Below, piece after piece: positions 42,102-51,515 of a DNA stretch of 51,584 bases. How positions within the stretch are numbered: position 1 is the stretch's first letter; each line of letters starts with the position of its first letter. Under the pieces are notes generated by a model. It was not told the DNA's origin. It searched no databases and saw only the letters and a program-made list of their open reading frames with translations. The stretch is from CAYLNH01 sp964384625. Its GTDB lineage: Bacteria; Verrucomicrobiota; Lentisphaeria; JABSQK01. The DNA is taken from positions 1 through 51,584 of the forward strand of contig CAYLNH010000016.1 of NCBI GenBank assembly GCA_964384625.1. Reading direction: 5' to 3'. The translations under genes and the position numbers were made by a program.

Positions 42102-44432
42102 TTGAGATACGTGGAGCATCCAGCACCGCGCTGGTGGTGGGCATGGTTGGCCGTGTTGTTTGTGGTCCTTCTGGTGCCGCATTGCTGGTTGCCGGAACTG
42201 ACGCACAACGAGGCGCGTTACGCAGTCATTGCCCAGGAGATGGCGTCGCACTACAACTTTCTCTCGCCGACGTTGTTCGGGCAGAAGGTTTTTGTCTTCC
42301 CGTTGTGCTCCTGGATTCTGGCGCTTGCCTCGTTCCTGGTGCCCTTGAGCGAATTGACGATTCGGCTGCTGCTGGGGCTGGTTCCGACGGCGCTGCTGGC
42401 GTTGACCTGCGGCTGGATCAGTTATCGTCTGGCCGGGGCGCATGCCGGTGCGGTGAGTGCGGCGGCGGTAATGTCCATCGGCGTGGTGGCGTTCCAGCGC
42501 GGGGCTCTGGGTGAGGAAAACATGATCTTTGCGCTGTTGATCAACGGCGCCTGGCTGTTGTGGTATCGGCTGGGCCGGGTGCGGAAGCGCTGGTTCCTGG
42601 CGTGGCTGCTGGCGCATCTGCTGGTCTGTCTGGCCATTTTGGCGGGCGGCATGAAGGCCGTCTTCTTCTTCTACTTCCCGCTGCTGTGGCTGCGCCGGCC
42701 GCTGAAGATCCGGCGGCGCATCGCGCAGGCCGATCACTGGCTCAGCCTGCTGCTGATGGTCGCGGCGATTGCTGCCTGGATCCTGCTCGTGCCGGAGATG
42801 AAGGAGTACTTCCTGGCGTTCTTCCGCAACTTTGAAGCGAAAGCCGCGACCCGCGGGTATGTCTCGCGGTTGATCCGGTTCCCGCTGCGGACGGTTCTGG
42901 GCATCCTGCCGTGGGCGTTCCTGGCGTGGCCGACCTATTGCGAAGCGTTCCGGCCGCTGGAAAGACAACCGATCTTCTCAAGCTTCCTGCGGACCGTCGT
43001 GTCGTCGCTGTTCTTCGTCTTCTGGTTCCTGCCGCTGGGCAGTCCGGCAATGCTGATGCCGTTGTTGGGGCCGATGGCCATCCTGATCGGGATGAACTAC
43101 GACCTGCTGGTGCGGCGGTATGGCCCCGAACTGCTGTTGATCGTTCGCGTGGCGGGTTGGTTCACATTGTTCTGCGGCGTGCTCGTGGCCGTTATGGTGG
43201 TGGTCTTCATGGGGTCGCCGATCTTCACGGAACTGCCGCAGTCGGTGTATATCACTGCGATTGTCCTGGTCGTGCTCTCGTGCGTCATGGCCCTGGTCTG
43301 TATGCGCTGGCGCCTGCGTCTGCCGGTCTGGTTGATGGTGCTGCTGGGGGTGCTGATGGTGCGGATGATGTTCGGCGGCTCTTTCCTGGTTTTCCGGTAT
43401 GCCACCAAGAACGAGAAACGTCAGTTAGCGGCGCAGCTCAGCAGCGTCCTGCCCGAAACTGACGATGAAGTCTACGTCCTGTTCGAGAGCAATAAAGGGC
43501 TGTTCCCGGCTGAGTGGTTCTATCTGAAACGCCGCGTCGTCCGGCTGGAATCGGCGGAGCAGCAGGCGCCCGATGAAGAGCCGAAGCAGTACCTGCCGGA
43601 TAAACAGGTGGTCTACGTCCTCGGCGAACGCCTGGAGCCGATCGCCAAGAACCGCGAATGGATCCCGCTGACCGATCCGATCGAATGGCACGACGACAAT
43701 GTCTTTCGCCTCTGGAAGGGGGTCCTGACCGAACGCGTTGAACGCTGGCAGGCGTCCGCACTGGACTTCGATCGGCGCACGGCCCGGGTCTCGTCGTGGG
43801 TGAGCAGCCGCCCGGCCACTCTCGAGTTGAAACCGCGGTCGGCGGCGACCCGGCCGCTCTGGGTCGAGCGCGGGTTCCGCGGCCGGCCGGCGCTGCGGTT
43901 CACCGGATCGCAGGCGTTGTTTCGCGAGGATTCGGATCGGGTGCGGGTAATCGGTACGGAGCAGACGGTGGTGATGCTGGTGCGCGCTTCGGCGGCAGCG
44001 GCCCGCCAGACACTGATTGACATTACCAGAAGTGACGGCCAGGGTTCGATCCTGCTGCGCCTGGTCTATCTGGCGCCGGACAAGGCGCTGTCGGTCTTCT
44101 ACCGCGATCAGGAAGGAAAATACCGCCAGGCCCGGGCCGACGCCGATCTGACGAAGCCGTCGATCATCGTGGTCCGCCGCAACAAGCGCGTGATCAACAT
44201 CACGGTTGCCACCGCGGAGAAGTCGGCCGACATCCCGGAGGAGCACGCACTCGGCGATTTTGAGGACACCACGTATGTGACAACGGTCGGCGCAACCTGG
44301 GACGGTGAGCGGTTCACTGATTATCTCACCGGCGACGTCGTTGAACTGCATATCTACAACCAAGCGCTGTCCGATGACCGCATGTTCCAGGTCATCAACA
44401 GTCTGCGAGACACCTATCTGGAGCTGCAATGA
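42102..44432 (+). CDS. ArnT-like GT-C glycosyltransferase with C-terminal LamG-like domain
   Basis: A 776-residue membrane protein. Residues about 1-435 hold ten or so transmembrane helices in the PMT/ArnT glycosyltransferase pattern: the first periplasmic loop has HNEARYAVIAQEM (the usual DE pair appears as NE), followed by FVFPLCSWILAL. The remaining 340 residues are soluble; the last 200 or so (RPLWVERGFRGRPALRFTGSQALFRE ... VVELHIYNQALSDDRMFQVINSL) look like a concanavalin/LamG domain. This fusion is unusual. It would glycosylate a lipid or protein from a polyprenyl-linked sugar. The TTG start has GAAGAGG upstream. It overlaps the LRR gene by four bases. Confidence 0.75.
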   Translation: MRYVEHPAPRWWWAWLAVLFVVLLVPHCWLPELTHNEARYAVIAQEMASHYNFLSPTLFGQKVFVFPLCSWILALASFLVPLSELTIRLLLGLVPTALLALTCGWISYRLAGAHAGAVSAAAVMSIGVVAFQRGALGEENMIFALLINGAWLLWYRLGRVRKRWFLAWLLAHLLVCLAILAGGMKAVFFFYFPLLWLRRPLKIRRRIAQADHWLSLLLMVAAIAAWILLVPEMKEYFLAFFRNFEAKAATRGYVSRLIRFPLRTVLGILPWAFLAWPTYCEAFRPLERQPIFSSFLRTVVSSLFFVFWFLPLGSPAMLMPLLGPMAILIGMNYDLLVRRYGPELLLIVRVAGWFTLFCGVLVAVMVVVFMGSPIFTELPQSVYITAIVLVVLSCVMALVCMRWRLRLPVWLMVLLGVLMVRMMFGGSFLVFRYATKNEKRQLAAQLSSVLPETDDEVYVLFESNKGLFPAEWFYLKRRVVRLESAEQQAPDEEPKQYLPDKQVVYVLGERLEPIAKNREWIPLTDPIEWHDDNVFRLWKGVLTERVERWQASALDFDRRTARVSSWVSSRPATLELKPRSAATRPLWVERGFRGRPALRFTGSQALFREDSDRVRVIGTEQTVVMLVRASAAAARQTLIDITRSDGQGSILLRLVYLAPDKALSVFYRDQEGKYRQARADADLTKPSIIVVRRNKRVINITVATAEKSADIPEEHALGDFEDTTYVTTVGATWDGERFTDYLTGDVVELHIYNQALSDDRMFQVINSLRDTYLELQ

Positions 44433-47400
44433 GGAGAGCACGAGTAATCCGTTTGGCAATGGCCGCCGCTCTGATCGGGATTTGCCCCGGCTGGACGGCA
44501 GAGCCGCGAACGGAATCGGAATGGATCGCGGCAAGCGTGGTCCGCGACATCGCGGGGCTGGCCGCTGCCGCCGCCCGGAAGCAGACGAATACCCCCGGCG
44601 ACGTCGCCGTCAGACTGGTGGCCAACGGCGATGTCCTGGCGGTCGAGGTCGACGGCAAACCGGCGGCCGCGATTTCCCACGTCTGGGATGCCTCCGGCTA
44701 TGCGGCGTTTGCCGCGACCGCCTTCCGGGACACCCGCCCGGGCACCGGGAAGTACGAATCCAAGGACCTCCTTGACGAGTTGCAGGACCTCGATCCGGCC
44801 GCCATTGCCCGGGCCAATGCGGCGGTCTCCAGCGGCCTCGCTGCAAACCTGAAGGATCCCCGGGCCCACGAGGACGCCGCCCTGCTGCACGGCGCCCTGG
44901 TGCTGCGCGAATACGCCGGCCGTTTCCGGGACCCGCGCCACAGTCTCAGCCGGATGACGGCACACCTGGCGATTGCCCGCGCGTTGCGCGGCGGCAAAGG
45001 CCGCAGTCCGGCCGGGCAGCTGGCCCACGGCATCCTGCTGCAGACGGCCGGCCGCGGCAGGGAAGCGCTGGCCCAGCTGGAAGCCGCGAAGCTCCCGGCT
45101 GCCGCCGGTCCGTGGGTGCGTGCTTTGCGCACACGTCTGCGCCGCGACTGGCGACAGCCGGGCGACGACGCGCAGACGCTGATGGAAACCTTGAGCACAG
45201 CCGCCGCGGCACTGCGCTGCAGTGACGGGCAGGCGACGCCGGGCGTCCTGGAAGAAGCAAGGGCGCCGGCCACCGCGAGCCGTTGCGACTGGCACCGCAT
45301 TCTGTTGGAGGATCCGCCGTCGCGGCCGTTTGTGCTGCTGCATCTGGAGAAGGCCCTGCAGCGGGAGTCTGCCGAGCTGCAGGCGGTATGGCGGGTCTAC
45401 AAGCGCGGCGCGCTGAAGCCGGCTCACATGATTGCCGCGCTGAATGCGCTGCCTGGTCCGTGCGTCCGCCGCATCGGCGGGGCCGGTCCCGAACTGGACG
45501 TGATCGACTGGGGCACATGGGCGGCGTTCATGCAGCGCCACCTCTGTCACATCTTCAGTTTCGTCCTGTCGCGCAATGTGCTGGACCGGCGATTTTCCAA
45601 TTTGCGGCTCTATCCGTTCGTGGTGCTGCAGCACCACCGGACGTCCCGCGGTGTGCGCCGGGTGTTCCTGCAGCAGGCCATTGCCGTTGCCGCCGCCGCG
45701 CCGGGACAGGTGAACGCCCTGAATTGGATTCACTTGCACAATCTGTTGCAGCAGGCACTGCAGCCGCGGTTCGATCCGTTGGCGATTCAGCCGCTGTCGC
45801 CCTACGGCGCGGCGGCCTGGCAGGACCTGCCGCTGCTGGGCGTGCCGCCGAAGGTCCAGGACCTGGCTGCCGCCGCCCGGCCGCCGGAGCGGTGGTTCGT
45901 CGGCGCCGTGCCGGCAGGCACCGCCCACGACGCCCCGGTCCGGGCCCGGCTTGCCGCGGCCGATATCGAGGCCTGGCTGGCACTGGACCCCTGTGAACCC
46001 AACCTGATCCGGCGGTCACTGTTGTCGGCGGCGGCGCCGACCCGGACCCTGGCGGAACTGGACCAGGCCTACCGGCCGGCGACCGTCTGCAACCTGCACG
46101 TGATGCGCGATCTCCTGGAACACCGGCACCTGAGCGCGGCCGACCGCGCCGTGCTGATCGGACGGCTGGCAGCCATCGACCCGGTGGCCCACGTGCGTCA
46201 TGGCGAACTGCTGTTGGCCGCCGGCAAAGAGAAGGAAGCGGCGATCGCTTTCGGCAAAGCCGCGTTGACCCGGCAGGGGGCCCAGAACCTCGGACCGTAC
46301 GCCGCCTGGCTGCAGACCTATTACGTCCGCATCGGCAAACCCAATCTGGTGCCGGCGTTGATCAAACAGGTGCACGGCGCCAAGTCGCTCAGCGGGGCCG
46401 CCGCCACCGCGTTGCTGTTTGAGGAGATGAAGAAACCTGTGCAGGCCGAGAAGATCTACCGCAATCTGCACAAGGTGCGGCGAGAATACTGCGAGCTGCT
46501 GAACTTCTATGTGCGCCGCGGCCGGCTGCAGGGCGAACACGACAACGACAAGATCGTCTGGGCCATATTGAATCAGATCCTGCGGGATCCGCGCATGCCT
46601 GAGGCCGAACGCAAAACGGCTCGGGCCGTGGCCGACGCGATCATCTTCCCCGGCGGCCGGCGCAAGCTGAACCCGAAACGCGGGCGCCGGCCCAGCCGCG
46701 GCGTACTGGTCGCTGCCGTCGGCGACAGGGCCCGGCATTTCGGCGTCATCCCGGGCGCCGTCGTGATGTCGGTGAACGGCATCGAAGTGCTTGATCTGTA
46801 TCAATACACCTTTCTGCGGATCCGCCACGTCGGTACGCTTGTGCCGATGCTGATCTGGCAGGACGGCAAGGCGCGTACCATGCGCATCAACCTGACGCAC
46901 TGGGATGCGGGCGCGAAGCTGACCAGTTGGCGAGCGAAAATGGAAGATCCGGCGGCGGTCGCGGCCAAACGGATCAAGGCCGTCAGGGCGGGCGGCGGCC
47001 CCGTCAAACAGCTCGACCTGACAGCTCTCGGGCTGACGGCGATTCCGGCCGACGTGCTGGCGCTGCAGAGTCTCGAAAGACTTGATCTGAGCGACAACCG
47101 GCTGACGGCGATCCCGGGCGCAATTGCCGGGCTGAGCAATCTGCGGGAACTGACGTTGTCGCGCAATCAGATCCGGCAGCTGCCCCCGGAACTCGGCAAG
47201 CTGCACTCGCTGCAGAAACTGGACCTCGATTACAACGAGCTGCCGGCCGTGCCCGCGGCGATCGGCGGACTGGCGCATCTGGAAAGCCTCAACCTGAAGG
47301 GCAACCGGCTGCGCACCTTACCCGCCGACTTCGGCAAACTGCAGCAGCTGAAGTTTCTCAACCTCCACGATAATCGCATTGAGGACCTGCCGCCGGAGTT

Positions 47401-47944
47401 TACCGCGTTGCGCGAACTGCGGTTGCTGACGCTGGCGAAGAACGGCTTGCAGACGGTGCCGGGGGCGGTGTGGAAGCTGCCGAACCTGGAGCGCCTGGCG
47501 CTGTCGATCAACGGGCTGACGACGCTGCCGGATGCGGTTGGCGGCCTGACTCGACTGCGCGACCTCGATCTGCGGGCGAACCGGCTCCAGACCGTGCCGG
47601 CGGCGCTTGGGCAGGCAGCGGCGCTGCAGCGGCTGCGGTTGGGACAGAACCGTCTGGAACAGGTGCCCCCGACGGTCATGCAGTTGCGCGAGCTGCACGA
47701 ATTGGATCTGTCCGGCAATTTCCTGCAGGATCTCCCCGACGACTTCGTCAAGCTCGGCAAGCTGCGGGTGCTGGCCATCGACAACAACCATTTCCGCCGG
47801 CTGCCCGAGGCGCCGTTGACGGCGCTGTCGGCTCATCATCTCAAGGTGGTCTACTACGGGCGCAATCCGGTGGACGGTTCGGCAGTCATGCGGCTGGCCG
47901 GCAAGATGAAAAAGACGCGCTTGCGCAACGAGTCCTACGATTGA
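44429..47944 (+). CDS. Large secreted leucine-rich-repeat protein with PDZ-like domain
   Basis: A 1171-residue exported protein. A signal peptide (to about residue 23) is followed by a long helical, TPR-like region (25-740), a PDZ-like segment (about 755-835: FGVIPGAVVMSVNGIEVLDL) and a leucine-rich-repeat solenoid from about 855 to 1160. The repeats are 23 residues long with the pattern LxxLDLSxNxLxxLPxxIxxL (for example LERLDLSDNRLTAIPGAIAGL, LRDLDLRANRLQTVPAALGQA). Such LRRs bind proteins or ligands. It overlaps the glycosyltransferase gene (ATGA), so the two are co-translated, and is followed 14 bases later by a paralogous LRR gene. Confidence 0.85.
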   Translation: MRRARVIRLAMAAALIGICPGWTAEPRTESEWIAASVVRDIAGLAAAAARKQTNTPGDVAVRLVANGDVLAVEVDGKPAAAISHVWDASGYAAFAATAFRDTRPGTGKYESKDLLDELQDLDPAAIARANAAVSSGLAANLKDPRAHEDAALLHGALVLREYAGRFRDPRHSLSRMTAHLAIARALRGGKGRSPAGQLAHGILLQTAGRGREALAQLEAAKLPAAAGPWVRALRTRLRRDWRQPGDDAQTLMETLSTAAAALRCSDGQATPGVLEEARAPATASRCDWHRILLEDPPSRPFVLLHLEKALQRESAELQAVWRVYKRGALKPAHMIAALNALPGPCVRRIGGAGPELDVIDWGTWAAFMQRHLCHIFSFVLSRNVLDRRFSNLRLYPFVVLQHHRTSRGVRRVFLQQAIAVAAAAPGQVNALNWIHLHNLLQQALQPRFDPLAIQPLSPYGAAAWQDLPLLGVPPKVQDLAAAARPPERWFVGAVPAGTAHDAPVRARLAAADIEAWLALDPCEPNLIRRSLLSAAAPTRTLAELDQAYRPATVCNLHVMRDLLEHRHLSAADRAVLIGRLAAIDPVAHVRHGELLLAAGKEKEAAIAFGKAALTRQGAQNLGPYAAWLQTYYVRIGKPNLVPALIKQVHGAKSLSGAAATALLFEEMKKPVQAEKIYRNLHKVRREYCELLNFYVRRGRLQGEHDNDKIVWAILNQILRDPRMPEAERKTARAVADAIIFPGGRRKLNPKRGRRPSRGVLVAAVGDRARHFGVIPGAVVMSVNGIEVLDLYQYTFLRIRHVGTLVPMLIWQDGKARTMRINLTHWDAGAKLTSWRAKMEDPAAVAAKRIKAVRAGGGPVKQLDLTALGLTAIPADVLALQSLERLDLSDNRLTAIPGAIAGLSNLRELTLSRNQIRQLPPELGKLHSLQKLDLDYNELPAVPAAIGGLAHLESLNLKGNRLRTLPADFGKLQQLKFLNLHDNRIEDLPPEFTALRELRLLTLAKNGLQTVPGAVWKLPNLERLALSINGLTTLPDAVGGLTRLRDLDLRANRLQTVPAALGQAAALQRLRLGQNRLEQVPPTVMQLRELHELDLSGNFLQDLPDDFVKLGKLRVLAIDNNHFRRLPEAPLTALSAHHLKVVYYGRNPVDGSAVMRLAGKMKKTRLRNESYD

Positions 47945-47958
47945 AGGAGGGATTGCTG

Positions 47959-49794
47959 ATGAACACGATGAACACAGTCCGGCCGGTCCTTTTGATTCTG
48001 CTGCTGGCGATCTGCAGTCCGGCGCAGGAGCCGCCGCCGCAGCAGCCGCAACCAAGCCGGCAGCGGCGCGATCCGCTGGAAGCGTATTTCGAGGAACTCC
48101 TTAAAAACCCCGACGCCGTCGAGGTCCTGAACCTCAGTGACCAGGGGTTCAATCAGTTCAGCCCGGAGATCCTGAAATTCAAGAACCTGCGCAAACTCGA
48201 TCTCAGCTACAGCCCGGCCATGCGCCGGCTGCCGCCGGAAATCGGGCAGTTGACCAAGCTCGAAGATCTGAATTTCTCCAACTGCAGCTTGCTGACGCTG
48301 CCCGTCGAGATCGGCAATTTGCGGAATCTGCGCGTGCTGAATGTCGCCAACAACCAGTTGCGCGCAATCCCCGCCGAGATCGGCAAGCTCAGAAATCTGG
48401 AGCAACTCAATCTCTACGAGAACCGGCTGGTAAAACTGCCGAACAGCATTGGCAAACTGCCGTCGCTGACGTGGCTCAACGTCGGCCGCAACCGATTGGT
48501 GACGGTGCCGTCCTTCATCGGGCAGGCGCCGAAACTCACGTGGCTCAACCTCGACTTCAACGCGTTGCAGAGCCTGCCCACCGCGATCGGCGAGGCGCCG
48601 CAGCTCCAATACCTCTATCTTCGCGGCAACCGACTGGCGGCGTTGCCCGAGAGCCTGGCCAGGATCCGGACGCTGAAAGTCCTGGAAGCAGCCGCCAACG
48701 AGTTGGCAACCGTCCCGGCGAACCTCGGTGAGTTGCGGCGGCTGCGGCGGCTGAACCTGAACTATAATCGTCTGACGGCGCTGCCGGCCGAGCTGTCAGC
48801 GGCCGCCGCGCTGCAGGAGCTGTTCGTCGGCGGCAACCGGCTGCGGGCACTGCCGGCGAGCTTCAAGAAGCTCGCGGAACTGCGAACCGTCGGCTTGAGC
48901 CGCAACCAGATCGAGCAATGGCCGGTGGCCTTCGCCGCTTTGGGCAAACTCGAGACCATCGATCTGTCGCACAACAGAATCCCGGCGGTCGCCTTCACCG
49001 CTGCCAATGCGTCGATGCAAGCCCTGGACCTGACGCGAAACGATCTCAAGCGGCTGCCGGACAGTCTCGGCAAGCTGCAGCAGCTCCAGCGCCTGAATGT
49101 CTCCGGAAATCTGATCAAGGGCCTGCCGGCGGCCGCGGCGCAATTGCGAAAGCTGCAGGAGCTGCGGCTGGCGGATAACAACATCGGCGAGTTTCCGCGG
49201 CCGGCGGCGGAGCTGTCGGCCCTGGAGGTGCTGGATCTGTCCGGCAACCCGCTGGCCGGCGAGTGGGACGTGGTCGACCTGCCCGCACTCCGCCGGCTCA
49301 ACCTGAGCCGGACGCGGCTGCAGACCATTCCGCAGGCCGTCCTGCAGCTGGAGCAACTGCAGGCGTTGTGGTTGCGGGATGCCATGGTGGGCGAGCTGCC
49401 GGACGCAATCAAGCTGCCGCACCTCCTGGTTCTGGATCTCGGCGGGAATCGTCTGCGCCGGCTGCCGGAGGGACTGTCCGCCTGTCGGCGTCTGGAACAG
49501 CTCTGGGTCGACGACAACGGGCTGACGGAACTGCCGGCTGCCGTCGGCAGTCTGTTCCGGCTGAAGCGGCTGGATCTGTCGCGTAATCGCATTCGGGCGT
49601 TGCCCGACGGGTTCAAGCGACTGGTCCGCCTGGAGGAACTGCGGCTGCAGTTCACGCCGTTGGCCGGCGTTCCCGGGCCGGTCCGCGAGCTGCCGAACCT
49701 GCGGGTGCTGCACGCGTCCCGCGCGGCCTTGACCCTCGAGGAACGGCAGCAACTCCAGCACGACTTGCGCGAAGCGAAGATTACCTGGCACTAG
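47959..49794 (+). CDS. Secreted leucine-rich-repeat protein
   Basis: A 611-residue exported protein: signal peptide MNTMNTVRPVLLILLLAICSPAQE, a proline/glutamine-rich linker, then about 23 to 24 LRRs of 23 residues over residues 50-600 (LRKLDLSYSPAMRRLPPEIGQL, LRVLNVANNQLRAIPAEIGKL, and so on). No other domain is seen. It looks like a paralogue of the C-terminal solenoid of the preceding gene and may be in the same complex. The start at 47959 has AAGGAGGG eight bases upstream; the frame is open further upstream but that part is a shadow of the previous gene. Confidence 0.88.
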   Translation: MNTMNTVRPVLLILLLAICSPAQEPPPQQPQPSRQRRDPLEAYFEELLKNPDAVEVLNLSDQGFNQFSPEILKFKNLRKLDLSYSPAMRRLPPEIGQLTKLEDLNFSNCSLLTLPVEIGNLRNLRVLNVANNQLRAIPAEIGKLRNLEQLNLYENRLVKLPNSIGKLPSLTWLNVGRNRLVTVPSFIGQAPKLTWLNLDFNALQSLPTAIGEAPQLQYLYLRGNRLAALPESLARIRTLKVLEAAANELATVPANLGELRRLRRLNLNYNRLTALPAELSAAAALQELFVGGNRLRALPASFKKLAELRTVGLSRNQIEQWPVAFAALGKLETIDLSHNRIPAVAFTAANASMQALDLTRNDLKRLPDSLGKLQQLQRLNVSGNLIKGLPAAAAQLRKLQELRLADNNIGEFPRPAAELSALEVLDLSGNPLAGEWDVVDLPALRRLNLSRTRLQTIPQAVLQLEQLQALWLRDAMVGELPDAIKLPHLLVLDLGGNRLRRLPEGLSACRRLEQLWVDDNGLTELPAAVGSLFRLKRLDLSRNRIRALPDGFKRLVRLEELRLQFTPLAGVPGPVRELPNLRVLHASRAALTLEERQQLQHDLREAKITWH

Positions 49795-49991
49795 CCTGGA
49801 ATGGCGCTGGCTTCAGGCGCCGTGAAAAGAGGCGTCGCCGATGTTTCGCCTCATAATGCCGACAAGTCGCGGACAGTGCAGCTGCAGCAAATCAGGTCGC
49901 CGCAGATTCGGCTTCCTTTGACTTCTGCCCGCGATCTGCGATATTGCCACGACAACGCACCGCAGGGCACGAACCAACGAGGGAGAGACCA

Positions 49992-50963
49992 ATGTCGAAC
50001 GTCACCTACGAACAGATTCAGCCGCTGTTGACGAAAGAGGAACTGCAGGGCTCGACCATGAGCTGTGCGTTCAAGTGTCCGGTTTCGGACCAGGTGGTCG
50101 AAGCCAACGGGACCGTGCGCGTGCAGCGGCAGGATGGTTTGGCGGCGAAGGCCAAGACCTCCTTCAAACGCAACCTGCTCTCCAGCGTGCGCCGCTCAGT
50201 GATGGGCGCGGTCAGCGGCGCGTTGGGCCACGGCATCTTTGGCCGCACCGGCCGGGAAGTTGCCGGCGGCGCGATGTCCGGTGTGCAGAAGAACGCGAAT
50301 CAGCCCAAGATGACTGATGTCGACAAACAGGCTGCGGTTGTTGACGCCTTCAAATCCGTCCTCTCCAAATTCGCCTGGGACGCTGAGAACAACCGGTGGA
50401 TTTCGGCCCAGGCCGCCGGCGAAAGCCTGACGGATTTCGCCGGGCAATTGCAGGACGCCCCGGTCCAGCAGAAATACGATGTCGGCGTACTCGCAAGGAT
50501 GTTGACCGAGATCGCCGCTGCCGACGGCGATATCGCGGAGGAAGAAAAGGCGATGCTCTACAGCTTCCTGCCCGCTGATATGGGGACCGTGTCGGACCTG
50601 ATCAACAGGCCGCCGTTGTCAAAGATGGAATTGGAGGAAGTCGCCGAAGGCGGGGTTCGCGATACCATGCTGATGCTGGCTTGGGCTATCGCGCTGACGG
50701 ACGAGCAACTCGACGACGCCGAGCAGCAGAAGCTCACCGCGTTCGCCGATGGCCTCGGCATTGACGAGGAGCGCCGTGCGGTCCTGAAAAGCTATGCCCA
50801 GAAGCACATCGTCACTGGCGCCATCCAGCAGGCCTACGCCGACGGCGCGCTGCAGGCGGACGAGAAGGAGGACTTGCTGAACCTGGCCCAGGGCATCGGG
50901 TTGTCTGAGGAAGATACCGAGCGTCTGGAAATCAAATACCGCAAGCGCATGGGCATCGTCTAA
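49992..50963 (+). CDS. TerB-like protein
   Basis: A 323-residue cytoplasmic protein. The N-terminal 100 residues contain a GXXXG-rich segment (VMGAVSGALGHGIFGRTGREVAGGAMSG) that may be amphipathic. Residues about 162-310 hold TerB-type helical repeats: LARMLTEIAAADGDIAEEEKAML, then LAWAIALTDEQLDDAEQQKLTAFADGLGID and a third AYADGALQADEKEDLLNLAQGIGL. Their acidic clusters follow the D-G-x-x-x-x-E-E metal-binding pattern of tellurite-resistance TerB and DjlA-like domains. The function is unknown. The ATG at 49992 follows GGGAGAGACC. Repeats and a hairpin (CCGCCTCTCCGAGGCGG) follow the stop. Confidence 0.82.
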   Translation: MSNVTYEQIQPLLTKEELQGSTMSCAFKCPVSDQVVEANGTVRVQRQDGLAAKAKTSFKRNLLSSVRRSVMGAVSGALGHGIFGRTGREVAGGAMSGVQKNANQPKMTDVDKQAAVVDAFKSVLSKFAWDAENNRWISAQAAGESLTDFAGQLQDAPVQQKYDVGVLARMLTEIAAADGDIAEEEKAMLYSFLPADMGTVSDLINRPPLSKMELEEVAEGGVRDTMLMLAWAIALTDEQLDDAEQQKLTAFADGLGIDEERRAVLKSYAQKHIVTGAIQQAYADGALQADEKEDLLNLAQGIGLSEEDTERLEIKYRKRMGIV

Positions 50964-50964
50964 A

Positions 50965-51118
50965 CAAAGCAGCCCGCCTCTCCGAGGCGGTTACGAGTAA
51001 GCAGTCCTCACAAAGCAGCCCGCCTCTCCGAGGCGATTACGAGTCAGCAGTCCTCCACCTTTCAGAATCTTCGGAAACGAGACGTTGCACTCCGTTGGAA
51101 ACCGCCTCTCCGAGGCGG
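50965..51118. repeat. 46-bp direct repeat with CGCCTCTCCGAGGCG hairpin
   Basis: Two nearly identical units (from 50965 and 51011) start CAAAGCAGCCCGCCTCTCCG and end AGCAGTCCTC. Each carries the hairpin CGCCTC-TCC-GAGGCG. The hairpin appears a third time at 51102-51118. The first copy could terminate the TerB-like gene. Confidence 0.82.
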
Positions 51119-51209
51119 GAATGACGGACTCGTAAGAGTCCTGTGCCGGCGGCACGGCCGGAGCGAAGCACCAACTCTGTGTTTGCGAGACGTTGAGGAC
51201 GACCAATGA

Positions 51210-51515
51210 CTAGGGACCGTTGCCGCCGGCATCCGGGCGGCTGACGCACAGCGGGACGGCGACGTGGCCGCCCCAGCGGATGGGGGCCTTGTTGCGGGGC
51301 GCCGTCTGTTTGCCGCCGTTTCGGGTTGCCGGCAGGAGGACCGGATACTTGGCGCGGCGACGAAAAGAAATGCCCATGAAACTGGCCGACGCCGCGGCGT
51401 CGTTGACGCGGACGGCGGGGATGGAACCGCGAATGTCCTGCACAGGATAGAACAACCCGCCGAGGATCTCGCTGGCGCCGTTGGCGACGATCGCATGGCC
51501 GCAGTCGGCGCCCAT
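51210..51515 (-). CDS. Hypothetical protein at the window edge, possibly truncated
   Basis: A 101-residue frame on the minus strand beginning MGADCGHAIVANGASEILGGLFYP. Upstream the same frame continues as DVISAPTLSERTAE, preceded by an in-frame TAA and then GWYVCPE at the window end. The string CPE-stop-C resembles a zinc knuckle broken by the stop, which suggests a pseudogene or a longer gene with a sequencing error. No family was recognised. Low confidence that it is a real gene. Confidence 0.3.
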   Translation of the reverse strand: MGADCGHAIVANGASEILGGLFYPVQDIRGSIPAVRVNDAAASASFMGISFRRRAKYPVLLPATRNGGKQTAPRNKAPIRWGGHVAVPLCVSRPDAGGNGP

